64,000 nt of DNA from NCBI RefSeq assembly GCF_036240795.1, contig NZ_CP108454.1, positions 62,001-126,000 on the forward strand. Direction: 5' to 3'. Shown here one piece after another: positions 33,438-42,850 of the stretch (its first letter is position 1; each line of letters starts with the position of its first letter). The translations under genes were made by a program, and so were the position numbers. Under the pieces are notes generated by a model. That model searched no databases. It was not told where the DNA came from and was given only the letters and a program-made list of their open reading frames with translations. The stretch comes from Streptomyces sp. NBC_01268. GTDB lineage: Bacteria > Actinomycetota > Actinomycetes > Streptomycetales > Streptomycetaceae.

Positions 33438-35168
33438 ATGACCCGTACCGTCGCCCAAGTGATCGTCGACGGTCTCGCGGACCTCGGCGTGGAGCACGTC
33501 TTCGGCGTCGTCGGCGACGCCCTCAACCCCCTGACGGACGCCATCCGGACCACCGACGGCATCGAGTGGACAGGCTTCCGGCACGAGGAGGCGGCGGCGT
33601 TCGCCGCCGGCGCACAGGCGCAGCTGTCGGGCCGGCTCGCGGTCTGCATGGGCACCGTGGGGCCCGGCTCGGTCCACCTGCTCAACGGTCTGTACGACGC
33701 CGCCAAGAGCGGCGCCCCGGTCCTGGCCGTCTGCGGCCAGGTACCGCTGTCGGAGGTGGGCGGCGACTACTTCCAGGAAGTCGACAACGACCTCCTGTTC
33801 CGGGACGTGGCCGTGTACCGGGCCACCGTGACGTCCCCCGCGCAGATGCCGAGGCTGCTGGAGTCCGCGGTGCGGGCGGCCGTGACCCGCCGGGGCGTTG
33901 CGGTGCTGACCGTGCCCGGGGACGTCGGCGACCGGAAGGTGGAGGAGGACCGGCCGACGCGGTTCGCCCTGCCCCGTCCTGCCGTGACCCGCCCCGACGA
34001 CCCGGCCCTGGCCGAGGCCGCCGAGGCGATCGCCGCCGGTTCCCGGATCACCCTGCTCGTCGGACGCGGCGCCCGAGGCGCCCGCGAGGAGGTACTGCGC
34101 GCGGCCCGGCTCCTCTCCGCGCCCATGGTGCTCACGCTCAAGGGCAAGGAGGGCTTCGAAGCTGACAACCCGTACGAGGTCGGGCAGACCGGCCTGATCG
34201 GCAACCCGGCCGCCGCCCACGCCCTGGACACCTGCGACACCTTGATCATGCTGGGTACCGACTTCCCCTACCGCGAGTGGTACCCGGAGGACTGCCGCGT
34301 CGTGCAGATCGACGTCCGCGAGGAACACCTCGGCCGCCGCGTACCGGTCGACGTCGGACTCGCCGGGGACGTCGGCGCGACGCTGCGAGCCCTGTTGCCG
34401 CTGCTCGACACGGTCGGCTCGCGGGCCCACCTGGACGAGGCACGCGAGCGGTTCCTGCGGTGGGAGGAGGGTCAGGCGGGCTTGGCCGATCCCGCCCATG
34501 ACCGACGCCTGCTCGGGCGGGTGCGGGCGATGTTCGACAACCGGGTCGAGGAGATCCGCCCGGAGGCCCTGGTGGCGGCGGTGGACCGGCACGCGGCCGA
34601 CGACGCGATCTTCACCTCGGACACCGGAATGGCCACCGTCTGGCTGTCGCGTTTCGTCCGGATGCGCGGCGGCCGCCGGCTGATCGGTTCGTACAACCTG
34701 GGCTCCATGGCCAACGCGATGCCGCAGGCCATCGGCGCCCAACTGTGGGCACCCGAACGCCAGGTCGTCGCCCTGTGCGGCGACGGCGGCCTGAGCATGC
34801 TGCTGGGCGACCTCATGACGATCCGGTCCGAGCGCCTGCCGGTCAAGCTGGTCGTCTTCGACAACCGCCGCCTCGGCATGGTCAAGCTGGAGCAGGAACA
34901 GGCCGGGCTCCCCGAGTTCGGGACGGTCCTCGACAACCCCGACTTCGCCGCGGTGGCCGAGGCCCTCGGACTGACGGGCATCCGCGTCACCGACCCGGCG
35001 GAGCTCGACGAGGCCGTACGCCGGGCGCTCGCGCTCCCGGGCCCGGTCCTCCTGGACGTGCTGACCAATCCGGCAGAGGTGGCCGTGCCGGGCAAGCCGA
35101 CGGTGTCCCAGGGCTGGGGCTTCGCCATCGCCAAGATCAAGGAGAACCTGCCGTCGGGCGACAGCTGA
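33438..35168 (+). CDS. poxB: thiamine-diphosphate pyruvate dehydrogenase (quinone)/oxidase, PoxB type
   Basis: A 576-aa ThDP enzyme; ATG 33,438 follows GGGAG. Domains: the N-terminal PYR domain (GVEHVFGVVGDALNPLTDA, then the catalytic Glu in GFRHEEAAAFAAGAQ, residues about 51-65), a middle FAD/nucleotide-type domain (LLVGRGARGAREEVL, LGTDFPYREWYP), and the C-terminal PP domain with the ThDP-Mg motif VALCGDGGLSMLLGD ending in VFDNRRLGMVKLEQEQ. It should convert pyruvate to acetate and CO2, passing electrons to quinone or O2. Acetolactate synthase is a less likely alternative because the length and EVGGDYFQEVDND match PoxB relatives. The extreme C-terminus lacks an obvious amphipathic membrane helix. 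Confidence 0.85.
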   Translation: MTRTVAQVIVDGLADLGVEHVFGVVGDALNPLTDAIRTTDGIEWTGFRHEEAAAFAAGAQAQLSGRLAVCMGTVGPGSVHLLNGLYDAAKSGAPVLAVCGQVPLSEVGGDYFQEVDNDLLFRDVAVYRATVTSPAQMPRLLESAVRAAVTRRGVAVLTVPGDVGDRKVEEDRPTRFALPRPAVTRPDDPALAEAAEAIAAGSRITLLVGRGARGAREEVLRAARLLSAPMVLTLKGKEGFEADNPYEVGQTGLIGNPAAAHALDTCDTLIMLGTDFPYREWYPEDCRVVQIDVREEHLGRRVPVDVGLAGDVGATLRALLPLLDTVGSRAHLDEARERFLRWEEGQAGLADPAHDRRLLGRVRAMFDNRVEEIRPEALVAAVDRHAADDAIFTSDTGMATVWLSRFVRMRGGRRLIGSYNLGSMANAMPQAIGAQLWAPERQVVALCGDGGLSMLLGDLMTIRSERLPVKLVVFDNRRLGMVKLEQEQAGLPEFGTVLDNPDFAAVAEALGLTGIRVTDPAELDEAVRRALALPGPVLLDVLTNPAEVAVPGKPTVSQGWGFAIAKIKENLPSGDS

Positions 35169-35529
35169 GCTGTTCCGGCCCCACCGGACGGAACTCGGAG
35201 CCGGTGAGGCGGGGACACGGACAGCGCGCTGACGAAAGTTCAGCTGACGCGATCCGCCCACCCTCTGGAGGGATCTGGCCGCGGGGTACGGGCCGTAGCG
35301 GGCGCTCTACGGATTCTTCCGCCGTCGGCAGCGTGACGGCAGGTGAGACCGAACTGCCCACTACGGGCCTGGCGATGCCGGAGGCCGACGTCCTGGGGCA
35401 CCCGCCCCGTCGGCGTCCTGGAGCGCAGTGGACGCCGGCGGGCTCGGTAGCGGGCCGGTGCTCGCCGCGGAGGTGACGGCCCGGCTGGCCCCCGGTGTCC
35501 GGGGCCCAGCCGGAGAGGCCCAGGGTCGG
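35169..35529. other. gap containing a short transposase trace
   Basis: At about 35,262-35,345 the plus strand reads DLAAGYGP, a stop, then RALYGFFRRRQRDG, which is the WRDLPERYGPW...FFRRWQRDG block of IS5-type transposases. It is a tiny decayed remnant. Nothing else is recognisable. Confidence 0.55.
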
Positions 35530-38500
35530 TCAGGCGTCGGTGACGGGGAAGGCGCTCAGCCTGATGTTGTCCACCGCCCAGAACCAGTTGTTGCCCGCGT
35601 GGTGGATCCGGAAGCCCACCTTCACCGAGCGCGCGTCGGCCGGCACCGGGAAGGAGGCGGTGACGAGACGGTTCTGCTGGTCGCGGCCGCCGTTGGTGTT
35701 CCCCGACGCCGCGCTGGAGTAGTGCAGCACCCGAGAGGTGGCGCCGGTGTCGAAGACCACGGTCACCTCCGCCTCCTGCGGGCTCTCCTGCCGGTAGTGG
35801 GAGTCGAAGCCCAGGTACAGGGTCTCGGTCCCCGCCGGGATCACGACCGCAGGCGTCGTCAGCGTCGAATCGAAGGTGCCACGGCTGGACGGGCTGCCCG
35901 TGTCGTCCCAGTCGTCCGGGTCGGCGACGGCGACGATGCCCAGGGACCGGCCGAACGCCGAGCGTTCCTGGCCGGCCGGGAACCAGAACTGCCGGGACAG
36001 GAACGACCAGCCGTTGAGCTCCTCCGTGCCCTTCGGCATCCCGGCCGCGTTGGTGACCGTCCACCCCTCGGGTGCGGTCCGCGTCCAGCCCTTCAGCCCC
36101 GGACGGCTCAGGTCGGTGGCCGGGGCCAGCCGGTCGGTGAGGGACTCGAAGTCCTCGGCCATCAGGTAGCCGGTCATCACCGGGCCCACCCGGGTGGCCA
36201 GCGACCCGGCCTGCTCCACCGCCGCGCCGCCCGCGGTGCGCGCTCCGATGGTCGCCTTCAGCGTCGCCGAGGTGCGGGCCGCCGATGCCGGGGCCGTGAC
36301 CTCCCAGACCACCTTCACCGACGTACGGGCCGGGACCGAGGCCGGGGTGCCGGCGGTCGCCTCGGCACGCCACCCGTCCGGTACGGCCAGCGCCGCCGAC
36401 AGCGCGGTGAGCGGAGCGCTCCCCGCGTTGGTGACGGTCGCGGTCACGGCCAGCGGCTTCTGCGGGTACAGCGCGCAGCCGTCGGTGCCGGGCGAACTCG
36501 CCGGCGCGGTCAGGGTGAGGCTCACCGCGCGGGCGACCTCGGCCCGGACCCGGGCATCCGCGATCCGCAGCAGTCCGTCGCCCTCGGCGCGGGCGGCGAC
36601 GGTGAGCGTGGCGGCGGTGGCGTCCGCCGCGGGGGTGACGGTGAACCGCAGGTCGGCCGATCCGCCGCCGGACAGGCTCCGCGGGGCCGGCCCGGAGGAT
36701 TTCACCGTCCAGCCGGCCGGTGCCAGCAGGGACACCGCGAGGTCCCTGAGCCGTCCCGTCTCCTCATTGCGTACGCGCACCACCACGTCGGCGGGACTGC
36801 CCTGCACGAACGGGGCGGTCAGCGGAGGCAGCGGCTCCGGCAGGGTGAGCGCCGCGCTCAGCGCCGACCCTGTCCCGATCGCCGGGTCGGTGCTGCCCGG
36901 TCCGCTGTCCGCGGGCCGGCCGGACATCCGGCGCAGGAAGCGCGGGTCGTCCTGGTCGAGCACCACGATGTCGTACCAGCCGTGCCGGGCGAGCGGTACG
37001 GACACGGTCCGCTTCCGACCGGGCGCCAGCCTGACGGTCTGCACGCCGCCCTCGCCGCGCCTCCGGTGGGTGGACTCCCCCACCAGGAGCGTCCGAGTCC
37101 GCTTCGACGGGTTGCTGCATTCCACGTCCACGCTGCGGGCGTGGGCACGCTCCACCACATGCGCCTCGGCGCCGGTACCCGCGCCGCGCAGTTCCCACAG
37201 CGCCCAGCCGGGCCCGTGCACCTGAAGGTCGTAGCCCTCGGGGCCGTACGGGAGGCTTCCGGTGGTGCTGTCCCGGCCGGCGACGGTCCAGGTCCGCGGG
37301 GCGGTCCCGTCCCCCGGGTACGCGGTGATCGCGGCGGTCCGCCGCCCTTCGTTGCCGAGCCCCAGCCGCACCTCGGTGTCGGTGACGGTGGCACGCAGCG
37401 AGAGCCGGTACGGGGAGGGTCGTGTGGGGCGGACGCCGTGCTCCTGGACGGGCCGCTCCTGGGTCGCGGGCGGCACCGGGTTCCAGCGTCCGATCGGCGC
37501 CGGGACCGCGCCGGGCTGCTTCACCTCGGGCTGCCGGTAGCTACGGTCGAAGTCGAACGCGGAGGTCAGGTCACCGAAGACGCTGCGCCGCCAGGCGCTG
37601 ATGTTGGGTTCCTGGACCCCGGTCCACTTCTCCAGGAACCGGATCACCGAGGTGTGGTCGAAGAGCTCGGAGTTCACGAACCCGCCGACCGTCCAGGGGG
37701 ATACGACGGTCATCGGGACGCGCGGGCCGGGGCCGACGGGACGGCCGCTCACCCAGTCGTCTCCGTCGCCGGTGTCCGGCCTGGGGGCGGTGGGGGCGGG
37801 GACGTGGTCGAAGTAGCCGTCGTTCTCGTCGAAGTTGATGAACAGCGCGGTCTTCGACCAGGTCTTGGGGTCCGAGGCGATGGCGTCCAGCAGGTCGTAG
37901 ACGAGGCCGGCGCTGCCGACGGGCGTGGAGGAGCTGGGGTGTTCGGACAGCGCGGCCGTGGGCACCACCCAGCTGACCTTCGGGAGGGTCCCGGCCTTGA
38001 TGTCGGCCTTGATCCGGGTGAGCAGGGTGCCCGGTTCGGAGCGGTGCGCGCCGCGGAGGAACAGCCGACGCTCGTCTTCGGGGAGGGCGTCGACCGCGGT
38101 ACGGAACCGGGCCAGGTCGGCCTGGCGCTCGCCGGCGCTCTTCGCCCACAGCTTGTCGTAGAACTCCTCGGTCGTGGCGTAGGAGAACCCGGCGGCGGTG
38201 AGGATCTTCCGGCCGATCCGCTTCCACGGCTTGAAGTACTCCACCGCGTTGTCGGTGAAGTTGTCCCACTCCTGGTAGATCTGCCAGGACACCCCGGCGG
38301 CCTCCAGGCGCTCCGGGTAGGTGGTCCAGTCGTAGCCGGCGTGGCTGTAGGAGTACGCGGCGTTGGTGACGGCCCGGCCCCCGCCGTTGGGTTCGAACCC
38401 GGTCGTGCCGGTCCACAGGAAGTTGCGGTTGGGGTTCGTGGAGCCGAAGACGGAGCAGTGGTAGGCGTCGCAGATCGTGAAGCGGTCGGCGAGTTCGTAC

Positions 38501-38970
38501 TGGAGGGGGATGTCGCGCCGGTCGTAGTGGGCCATGGTGCTCTGCCCCTTGGCCGCGATCCAGTCGTTCCACCAGCCGTTCGCGCGGGCCTGCACCCCGT
38601 CGGCGAAGCCGTGCGGCAGCGAGCCGAGGTACTGGATGTCGCTCTCGGGCCGTCCGGCGTCGACGGCCGCCTGCCGCGCGGAGAACGGCAGGACGGCGGG
38701 CCCGCCGGAGCGGGGCTGCTCGAACACGCTCGCGCCGTCGGGCAGTCGCAGTGCTCTCCGGTCGCCGAAGCCGCGGACGCCTCTGAGGGTGCCGAAGTAG
38801 TTGTCGAAGGAACGGTTCTCCTGCATCAGCACGATGACGTGCTCGACGGCCCGGAGGCCACCGCGCGGCATGGGGGCGGCCATGGCCGTCAGGAGGGAGG
38901 GCGGCAGGACGGAGAGCGCGGAGCCCGCGGCGAGGGTGCCGAGGACCTTACGGCGTGAGAAGTCGGACAT
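35530..38970 (-). CDS. phospholipase C (phosphoesterase family) with long C-terminal extension
   Basis: A 1,146-aa exported enzyme. The N-terminus MSDFSRRKVLGTLAAGSAL is a twin-arginine signal. The catalytic phosphoesterase domain (about 40-460) has HVIVLMQENRSFDNYFG, FTICDAYHCSVFGSTNPNR and FINFDENDGYFDHVPAP, which supply metal ligands and the Thr/Ser nucleophile region of phosphocholine-preferring phospholipases C. Two DUF756-type domains (about 540-700) complete the usual roughly 680-residue enzyme. Here about 450 extra residues follow: an NEW3/CARDB-like stretch (about 740-985; LAVSLLAPAGWTVKSSG) and a jelly-roll module (about 990-1146; EDFESLTDRLAPATDL, NNWFWAVDNIRLS). These may bind surfaces. 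No partner gene. Confidence 0.88.
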   Translation of the reverse strand: MSDFSRRKVLGTLAAGSALSVLPPSLLTAMAAPMPRGGLRAVEHVIVLMQENRSFDNYFGTLRGVRGFGDRRALRLPDGASVFEQPRSGGPAVLPFSARQAAVDAGRPESDIQYLGSLPHGFADGVQARANGWWNDWIAAKGQSTMAHYDRRDIPLQYELADRFTICDAYHCSVFGSTNPNRNFLWTGTTGFEPNGGGRAVTNAAYSYSHAGYDWTTYPERLEAAGVSWQIYQEWDNFTDNAVEYFKPWKRIGRKILTAAGFSYATTEEFYDKLWAKSAGERQADLARFRTAVDALPEDERRLFLRGAHRSEPGTLLTRIKADIKAGTLPKVSWVVPTAALSEHPSSSTPVGSAGLVYDLLDAIASDPKTWSKTALFINFDENDGYFDHVPAPTAPRPDTGDGDDWVSGRPVGPGPRVPMTVVSPWTVGGFVNSELFDHTSVIRFLEKWTGVQEPNISAWRRSVFGDLTSAFDFDRSYRQPEVKQPGAVPAPIGRWNPVPPATQERPVQEHGVRPTRPSPYRLSLRATVTDTEVRLGLGNEGRRTAAITAYPGDGTAPRTWTVAGRDSTTGSLPYGPEGYDLQVHGPGWALWELRGAGTGAEAHVVERAHARSVDVECSNPSKRTRTLLVGESTHRRRGEGGVQTVRLAPGRKRTVSVPLARHGWYDIVVLDQDDPRFLRRMSGRPADSGPGSTDPAIGTGSALSAALTLPEPLPPLTAPFVQGSPADVVVRVRNEETGRLRDLAVSLLAPAGWTVKSSGPAPRSLSGGGSADLRFTVTPAADATAATLTVAARAEGDGLLRIADARVRAEVARAVSLTLTAPASSPGTDGCALYPQKPLAVTATVTNAGSAPLTALSAALAVPDGWRAEATAGTPASVPARTSVKVVWEVTAPASAARTSATLKATIGARTAGGAAVEQAGSLATRVGPVMTGYLMAEDFESLTDRLAPATDLSRPGLKGWTRTAPEGWTVTNAAGMPKGTEELNGWSFLSRQFWFPAGQERSAFGRSLGIVAVADPDDWDDTGSPSSRGTFDSTLTTPAVVIPAGTETLYLGFDSHYRQESPQEAEVTVVFDTGATSRVLHYSSAASGNTNGGRDQQNRLVTASFPVPADARSVKVGFRIHHAGNNWFWAVDNIRLSAFPVTDA

Positions 38971-39243
38971 GGCGGGGACGCTAAGGCGTTGCACGGCGCC
39001 TCCGAAACCCGTCGCGCCAGGGGTTCGCCCACTGTTCACGCCGGTGACTCGTACGAAATCCGCAGGTCAAGGCCATGATCACGCGGGGGCGTGGACTACG
39101 GCGGGAGCCTGGACCGCCCGCCCGGTCCAGTCGTCCGGGCCCGTCCTGCGACTCCTCAGCCCCGCCGATGCCCAGCCCGTGGAGGCGACGCGTGCGCGCC
39201 ATCGCGCAGCGGCCATCGCTGCCGTTCCAGATCCCCCGCATCT

Positions 39244-39270
39244 GCGGAGTCCGCGGAGTTCGCGGAGTTC
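39244..39270 (+). repeat. three tandem 9-bp repeats
   Basis: GCGGAGTCC, GCGGAGTTC, GCGGAGTTC run head to tail 64 bases before the next gene start, inside an otherwise unremarkable leader. Confidence 0.8.
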
Positions 39271-39333
39271 GCGGGCGACCGAGACAGCGTCCGAGCCGGC
39301 TGTTCACCGACGACGGCGACCACAATGAGAGCC

Positions 39334-39810
39334 ATGGTCAATGAGGGGAACACCGGCTTCGCACTGCCGCGGGGCGCGACGGGCTTTCTCGTGCCGAAGG
39401 ACGGCCCCGTTCCGGAAACCGATCTACGGGCCTTCCGAGGCGCCCTGCACGCCGCTGCCCGAGCCGTCGAAGGCCAGGTCGGCGAGATCCAGGTCCAGGA
39501 GTACCCCCTGACCTTCCACACCGCCTCGGTCGTCGACCGCACGCGCGAGCACGTCGTTCTGTGTCACGCCCACCACCCCTGGATAGCCTTCGCTCAAGAA
39601 CGCCGGACCTGGTACGCGGAGGAGTTCGTCCCCCTTCCCTCGTGGTCCTCCCACTTCACGGAGGCAGGCTTCGCGGTTCTCAGCGATGAGCTGCTCGCCA
39701 CGCCTCTCTCGGACATCGACACCTCGATGCTCACGCGGAACGAGTGGCGTCACATTCGTTCCTACGGCATCACCACGCTGGGCGGCGCACTCATCAACGC
39801 CTGGGACTGA
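39334..39810 (+). CDS. conserved hypothetical protein (158 aa)
   Basis: ATG 39,334 follows GAGAG. The product is soluble, without signal or membrane segments, and rich in aromatic residues. Regions: FALPRGATGFLVPKDG near the start, EYPLTFHTASVVDRTREHVV, and a C-terminal block with YAEEFVPLPSWSSHF and SYGITTLGGALINAWD. It has the size and composition of immunity-type or small regulatory proteins, but no family is recognised. The gene at 39,936 follows in the same direction after 125 bases. Confidence 0.6.
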   Translation: MVNEGNTGFALPRGATGFLVPKDGPVPETDLRAFRGALHAAARAVEGQVGEIQVQEYPLTFHTASVVDRTREHVVLCHAHHPWIAFAQERRTWYAEEFVPLPSWSSHFTEAGFAVLSDELLATPLSDIDTSMLTRNEWRHIRSYGITTLGGALINAWD

Positions 39811-39935
39811 CGACCGAGACCCCGCACACCGCGCGGCCCTGCCCGACACCACCGTCATGGTCATCTGCGTCTCCGGACCCGGCTACCTCAGCACACCCTC
39901 ACATCTCTTGCCCTGAGCGGCGCAAGCACCCGAGC

Positions 39936-40280
39936 ATGATCGGTATGACCGGATTCCTGAGCTGGGACAAGAAGACCGACGCCGTCCTCCTGATCCGGGA
40001 GGCGGACACGATCGCATCCGCCCTGCGGGACACCCTGGCCGAAGCGACCCCTGCCGAGCGACCGGGGCTGCGGCGTGCGCTCGCTTTGGCCGAGGCCGCC
40101 GCCGCAGTTCCCGAGGCCGCGCTGCGAGCGGGGTGGGTGCGCACACGGCTCGCCGCCGTCGAATTCACCGAGGACATCGCCTCGATCGCGGCACTCAAAG
40201 CACTGCGCCAGGCCGAGCCGAGGCTGAGCCTGCTGGCCGCGACTCAGCTGCAGAAGGACGCGGTCGCACATCCCGCCTGA
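39936..40280 (+). CDS. helical hypothetical protein (114 aa)
   Basis: ATG 39,936 starts an Ala/Leu-rich protein (MIGMTGFLSWDKKTDAVLLI, then long helices with ALRDTLAEATPAERPG). No Cys, no membrane helix and no recognised motif. Helical hairpin content suggests a small dimeric protein. Codon composition is typical of its neighbours. Confidence 0.55.
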   Translation: MIGMTGFLSWDKKTDAVLLIREADTIASALRDTLAEATPAERPGLRRALALAEAAAAVPEAALRAGWVRTRLAAVEFTEDIASIAALKALRQAEPRLSLLAATQLQKDAVAHPA

Positions 40281-41149
40281 CGCCCCAAGAGGGTGTCTCA
40301 CCGTGCCTGACCGCTCTGTCGCTCGATGAGCGGATCCGTTCAGCTGATCGCCAACGGCATGGGATCCAGTCCCAGCTTGCTCCGGCAGGAGTTGACGGTT
40401 CGTGTGACCCAGGCGGTCACGGCGTCGTGATCTGCCGCGATCGAGTGAAGATCACGCGCTTTCTCCTGGGATACCGGGCGACGTCCGACAGGGCTGAGAA
40501 CCTCTCCCTCAGCGCGGGTCACGTTCTCCACAACCGTGACCGTCCGCGCTGGACCAGGCCGAGCGGTTTCAGGGAGTCGCGCGCGGCTGAGGTGATGATC
40601 CGGAGCACCGGACTGCGATCTGCCATGCCCGGCATTATCGACTGCCCCACCGACACCCCGTCGGTCGTCGTGGCACATCACCATCCCGCGCATGCGCCGG
40701 ACCCAGGTGCGGTCCGCGTGGCCACCGGTCGGCTCGGCCAGGCTTGTCCATCTCTCTCCCCGCCCAGCGCGCGCCGCACCGTCGCCGAGCTGTGCGACCA
40801 GTTCGGCTCGGCCCCGCCGCCCGAACCTGATATGACGCACAACTCGTCAGGGTGGGCAGAGGAGGCTGACAGGGCGGAGCGGACAGAGAGCGCGCCCCTC
40901 CCTGCCGCGCTCCGGCCACGAACCCGCCGGGAGGGCCCGTCGGCGACGTTCGGCCGAGGGAAGGACGCCCCGGCCCGCCATCCCGTATCCCCAGCCCGTA
41001 TCCCCAGCCCTGCCCGGCATCGCCTTCGGCGGGGTACCAGGGGGCATCATGCGGCAAGGACAGCGAGAAAGGATCCATTGCGGACGATCGGCGAGAGACC
41101 GAAAGACCGGCGCAGGTGCGGGGCAGGGGTCTCGTGGCAGGCTGAGGGC
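40281..41149. other. long gap with one decayed gene
   Basis: Apart from the minus-strand fragment at 40,340-40,626, no frame has a credible start or motif. The stretch 40,840-41,100 contains short direct repeats such as CCCGTATCCCCAGCC. The last 100 bases probably hold the promoter of the HAD-like gene. Confidence 0.45.
40340..40626 (-). pseudogene. fragmented small conserved protein, DUF4304-like N-terminus
   Basis: From ATG 40,626 the minus strand reads MADRSPVLRIITSAARDSL, then KPLGLVQRGRSRLW, which resembles the start of DUF4304-type proteins, and then meets a stop. Another frame continues protein-like (KARDLHSIAADHDAVTAWV) to about 40,340. A frameshift or internal deletion probably separates the two. 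The family call is tentative. Confidence 0.35.
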
Positions 41150-41656
41150 ATGCGGCCTTTGCTTTTCCTTGACGTGGACGGTCCTCTGATTCCTTTCGGC
41201 GGCCCTGGCCCGCACCCTGCGTACGCCCCCGAGCCGCCCCCGGACGCCCATCCACTCCTCCGCCGCGTGGACCCCGCCCACGGGCGGCGCCTGACAGCGC
41301 TGGGCTGCGAGCTGGTCTGGGCGACCACCTGGACCGACGAGGCGAACGACGTCCTCGCCCCGCGGCTCAAACTCGAACGGCTGCCAGTCGTGCACTGGCC
41401 GGACGAGGAACAGGAGCCGGGCGCGGGGGGGGCGGCGGGCCTGCACTGGAAGACGCGGGCCCTGGCCGCCTGGGCTGCCGGACGTCGGTATGTCTGGCTC
41501 GACGACGAGATCACCCGGGCCGACCGGGACTGGGTCACCACATGTCATACGGCCCCCGCCCTCCTCCACCGCATCGACCCGCAAAGAGGCCTGACGGAGG
41601 CCGACTACGCTGCGGTCGCGGCCTGGGTGGGTGAGTACGGAGCCACCAGGAGATGA
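41150..41656 (+). CDS. HAD-like hydrolase-family protein
   Basis: A 168-aa protein; ATG 41,150 follows GAGGG. Motif I of the HAD superfamily is LLFLDVDGPLIPFG (Asp-X-Asp-Gly, residues about 4-17). LGCELVWATTWTDEAND supplies a Thr as in motif II, and YVWLDDEITRADRDW fits motif IV acidic residues. A central lysine (HWKTRALAAWA) may be motif III. It is shorter than classical phosphatases and lacks an evident cap. Substrate unknown; a nucleotide or small phosphoester is possible. Confidence 0.75.
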   Translation: MRPLLFLDVDGPLIPFGGPGPHPAYAPEPPPDAHPLLRRVDPAHGRRLTALGCELVWATTWTDEANDVLAPRLKLERLPVVHWPDEEQEPGAGGAAGLHWKTRALAAWAAGRRYVWLDDEITRADRDWVTTCHTAPALLHRIDPQRGLTEADYAAVAAWVGEYGATRR

Positions 41657-42127
41657 GCGGGCCGCTCAGACCGGCCCGGGTCGCGCGGTGAGGACCGGGC
41701 CGTCACCCCGCATCGCGCCCAAGGAGTCGTCCATGAACCCCGAGGCGCACACGACGCTGTACGGCCCGGCCGACCGTTGCGGACGCGGACAGGCCCGGCC
41801 CGCGGGCGCCGCGGAGGCGCCCAGCGCGGTGGGCGGACGGGCGTCGGCACTACGGCCACAGCAGGCCAACACTCCGCGGGTCGACGAGCCTTCCCGCGGC
41901 ACAGCACGAAGGCCGAGAGGCCCAACTCGACGGCGAACGGCTGGTCAGCGGGCGGACGTCCGGGGTGCCAGGGGCCGGCCGCGTGGATGCGGCGGGGCAT
42001 GCGGGAGTCGTCGAGGGCCAGGACGCATTCGGCGCCGGCCGGCGCCTGACCGGGTTGGTCTCGCAGGAACCGCCACCGGACTTCGACGTACCGGGCGCGC
42101 GCCTCCAGGTCGCCGGGCCGACCGGCC
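41657..42127. other. gap with coding-like minus-strand scrap
   Basis: The minus strand at about 41,880-42,120 has protein-like composition (ARYVEVRWRFLRDQPGQ, CVLALDDSRMPRRIHAAG, PFAVELGLSAFVLCRG), possibly the remains of a small gene. The frame then degenerates and no start is clear. Nothing else is recognised. Confidence 0.3.
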
Positions 42128-42850
42128 TCAGTGGGCCGCGATTTCCTCCCGCGAGGTGACGTCTCGGTCCGTGAGGATGTGGAACTCCCGGTCCTGCTCG
42201 GTCAGCACCTTGAGGAAGCCTGGTTCGGCTGCCAGGACGAAGGCCCGCAGCCGTGTCCCGTCGAGCAGGTCGATCCGCTCCAGTGGCAGCCACGGGGTGG
42301 TGATCGTCGCGGCCCCGATCAGCATGGCCAGACCGACCAGCGCCACCAGGTGGCGGCTGGCCCACAGGGCACCCTGCTTGACCCGACCGCCGACGCTGAG
42401 GCCGTAGCCGATCCCGAAGACCAGCCCGCCGGCCACGAGCACGAGCACCGGCAGCCACCAGCTGCGGTAGGTCCCGACGTACGCGATGACGGCCACGACG
42501 GCGACGAGGAGGAGCACCGCGCCCGTCATGTCCGGCCGCTCGGGCACTCCCGCCTCCGGACCCGGGCGGCTCCCGGCCCCTCGCATCCTCCGTAGTTCCA
42601 TGATCGTCCGTAGGGCGGCGATGGGTACGAGGAGGGCGAGGACCAGGACCGCCGCGAGGGACTCGGCCATGACGGTGCCGAGAACCAAGCCGATCGTGTC
42701 GTCCAGGTCCAGCGTGTGGAGCACGGCGAAAGCCGTGTGCCAGTTGTAGCCGGACACGGCGAAGAGCCGGAGAACGAGAAAGGCGAACGCGGCTGCGGTC
42801 ACGGTGAGACCGGTGCGATGCCCGCCCTGTTCTGCCTCATGAGGTGCCAT
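42128..42850 (-). CDS. multi-pass membrane protein (240 aa)
   Basis: From ATG 42,850 the protein has about five membrane helices (TVTAAAFAFLVLRLFAVSGY, AVLVLALLVPIAALRTIM, AVLLLVAVVAVIAYVGTY, WLPVLVLVAGGLVFGIGYG, LVALVGLAMLIGAATI). The C-terminal 45-residue tail appears extracytoplasmic or cytoplasmic (LERIDLLDGTRLRAFVLA, EQDREFHILTDRDV). No transporter or enzyme signature is seen; the tail looks like a small beta domain. Monocistronic. Unknown function. Confidence 0.7.
   Translation of the reverse strand: MAPHEAEQGGHRTGLTVTAAAFAFLVLRLFAVSGYNWHTAFAVLHTLDLDDTIGLVLGTVMAESLAAVLVLALLVPIAALRTIMELRRMRGAGSRPGPEAGVPERPDMTGAVLLLVAVVAVIAYVGTYRSWWLPVLVLVAGGLVFGIGYGLSVGGRVKQGALWASRHLVALVGLAMLIGAATITTPWLPLERIDLLDGTRLRAFVLAAEPGFLKVLTEQDREFHILTDRDVTSREEIAAH

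Noticed and set aside
35428..38958. A 1,176-codon open frame antisense to the phospholipase C gene
   Set aside because: Shadow of a GC-biased gene. It has no motif, while the minus strand shows all phospholipase signatures.
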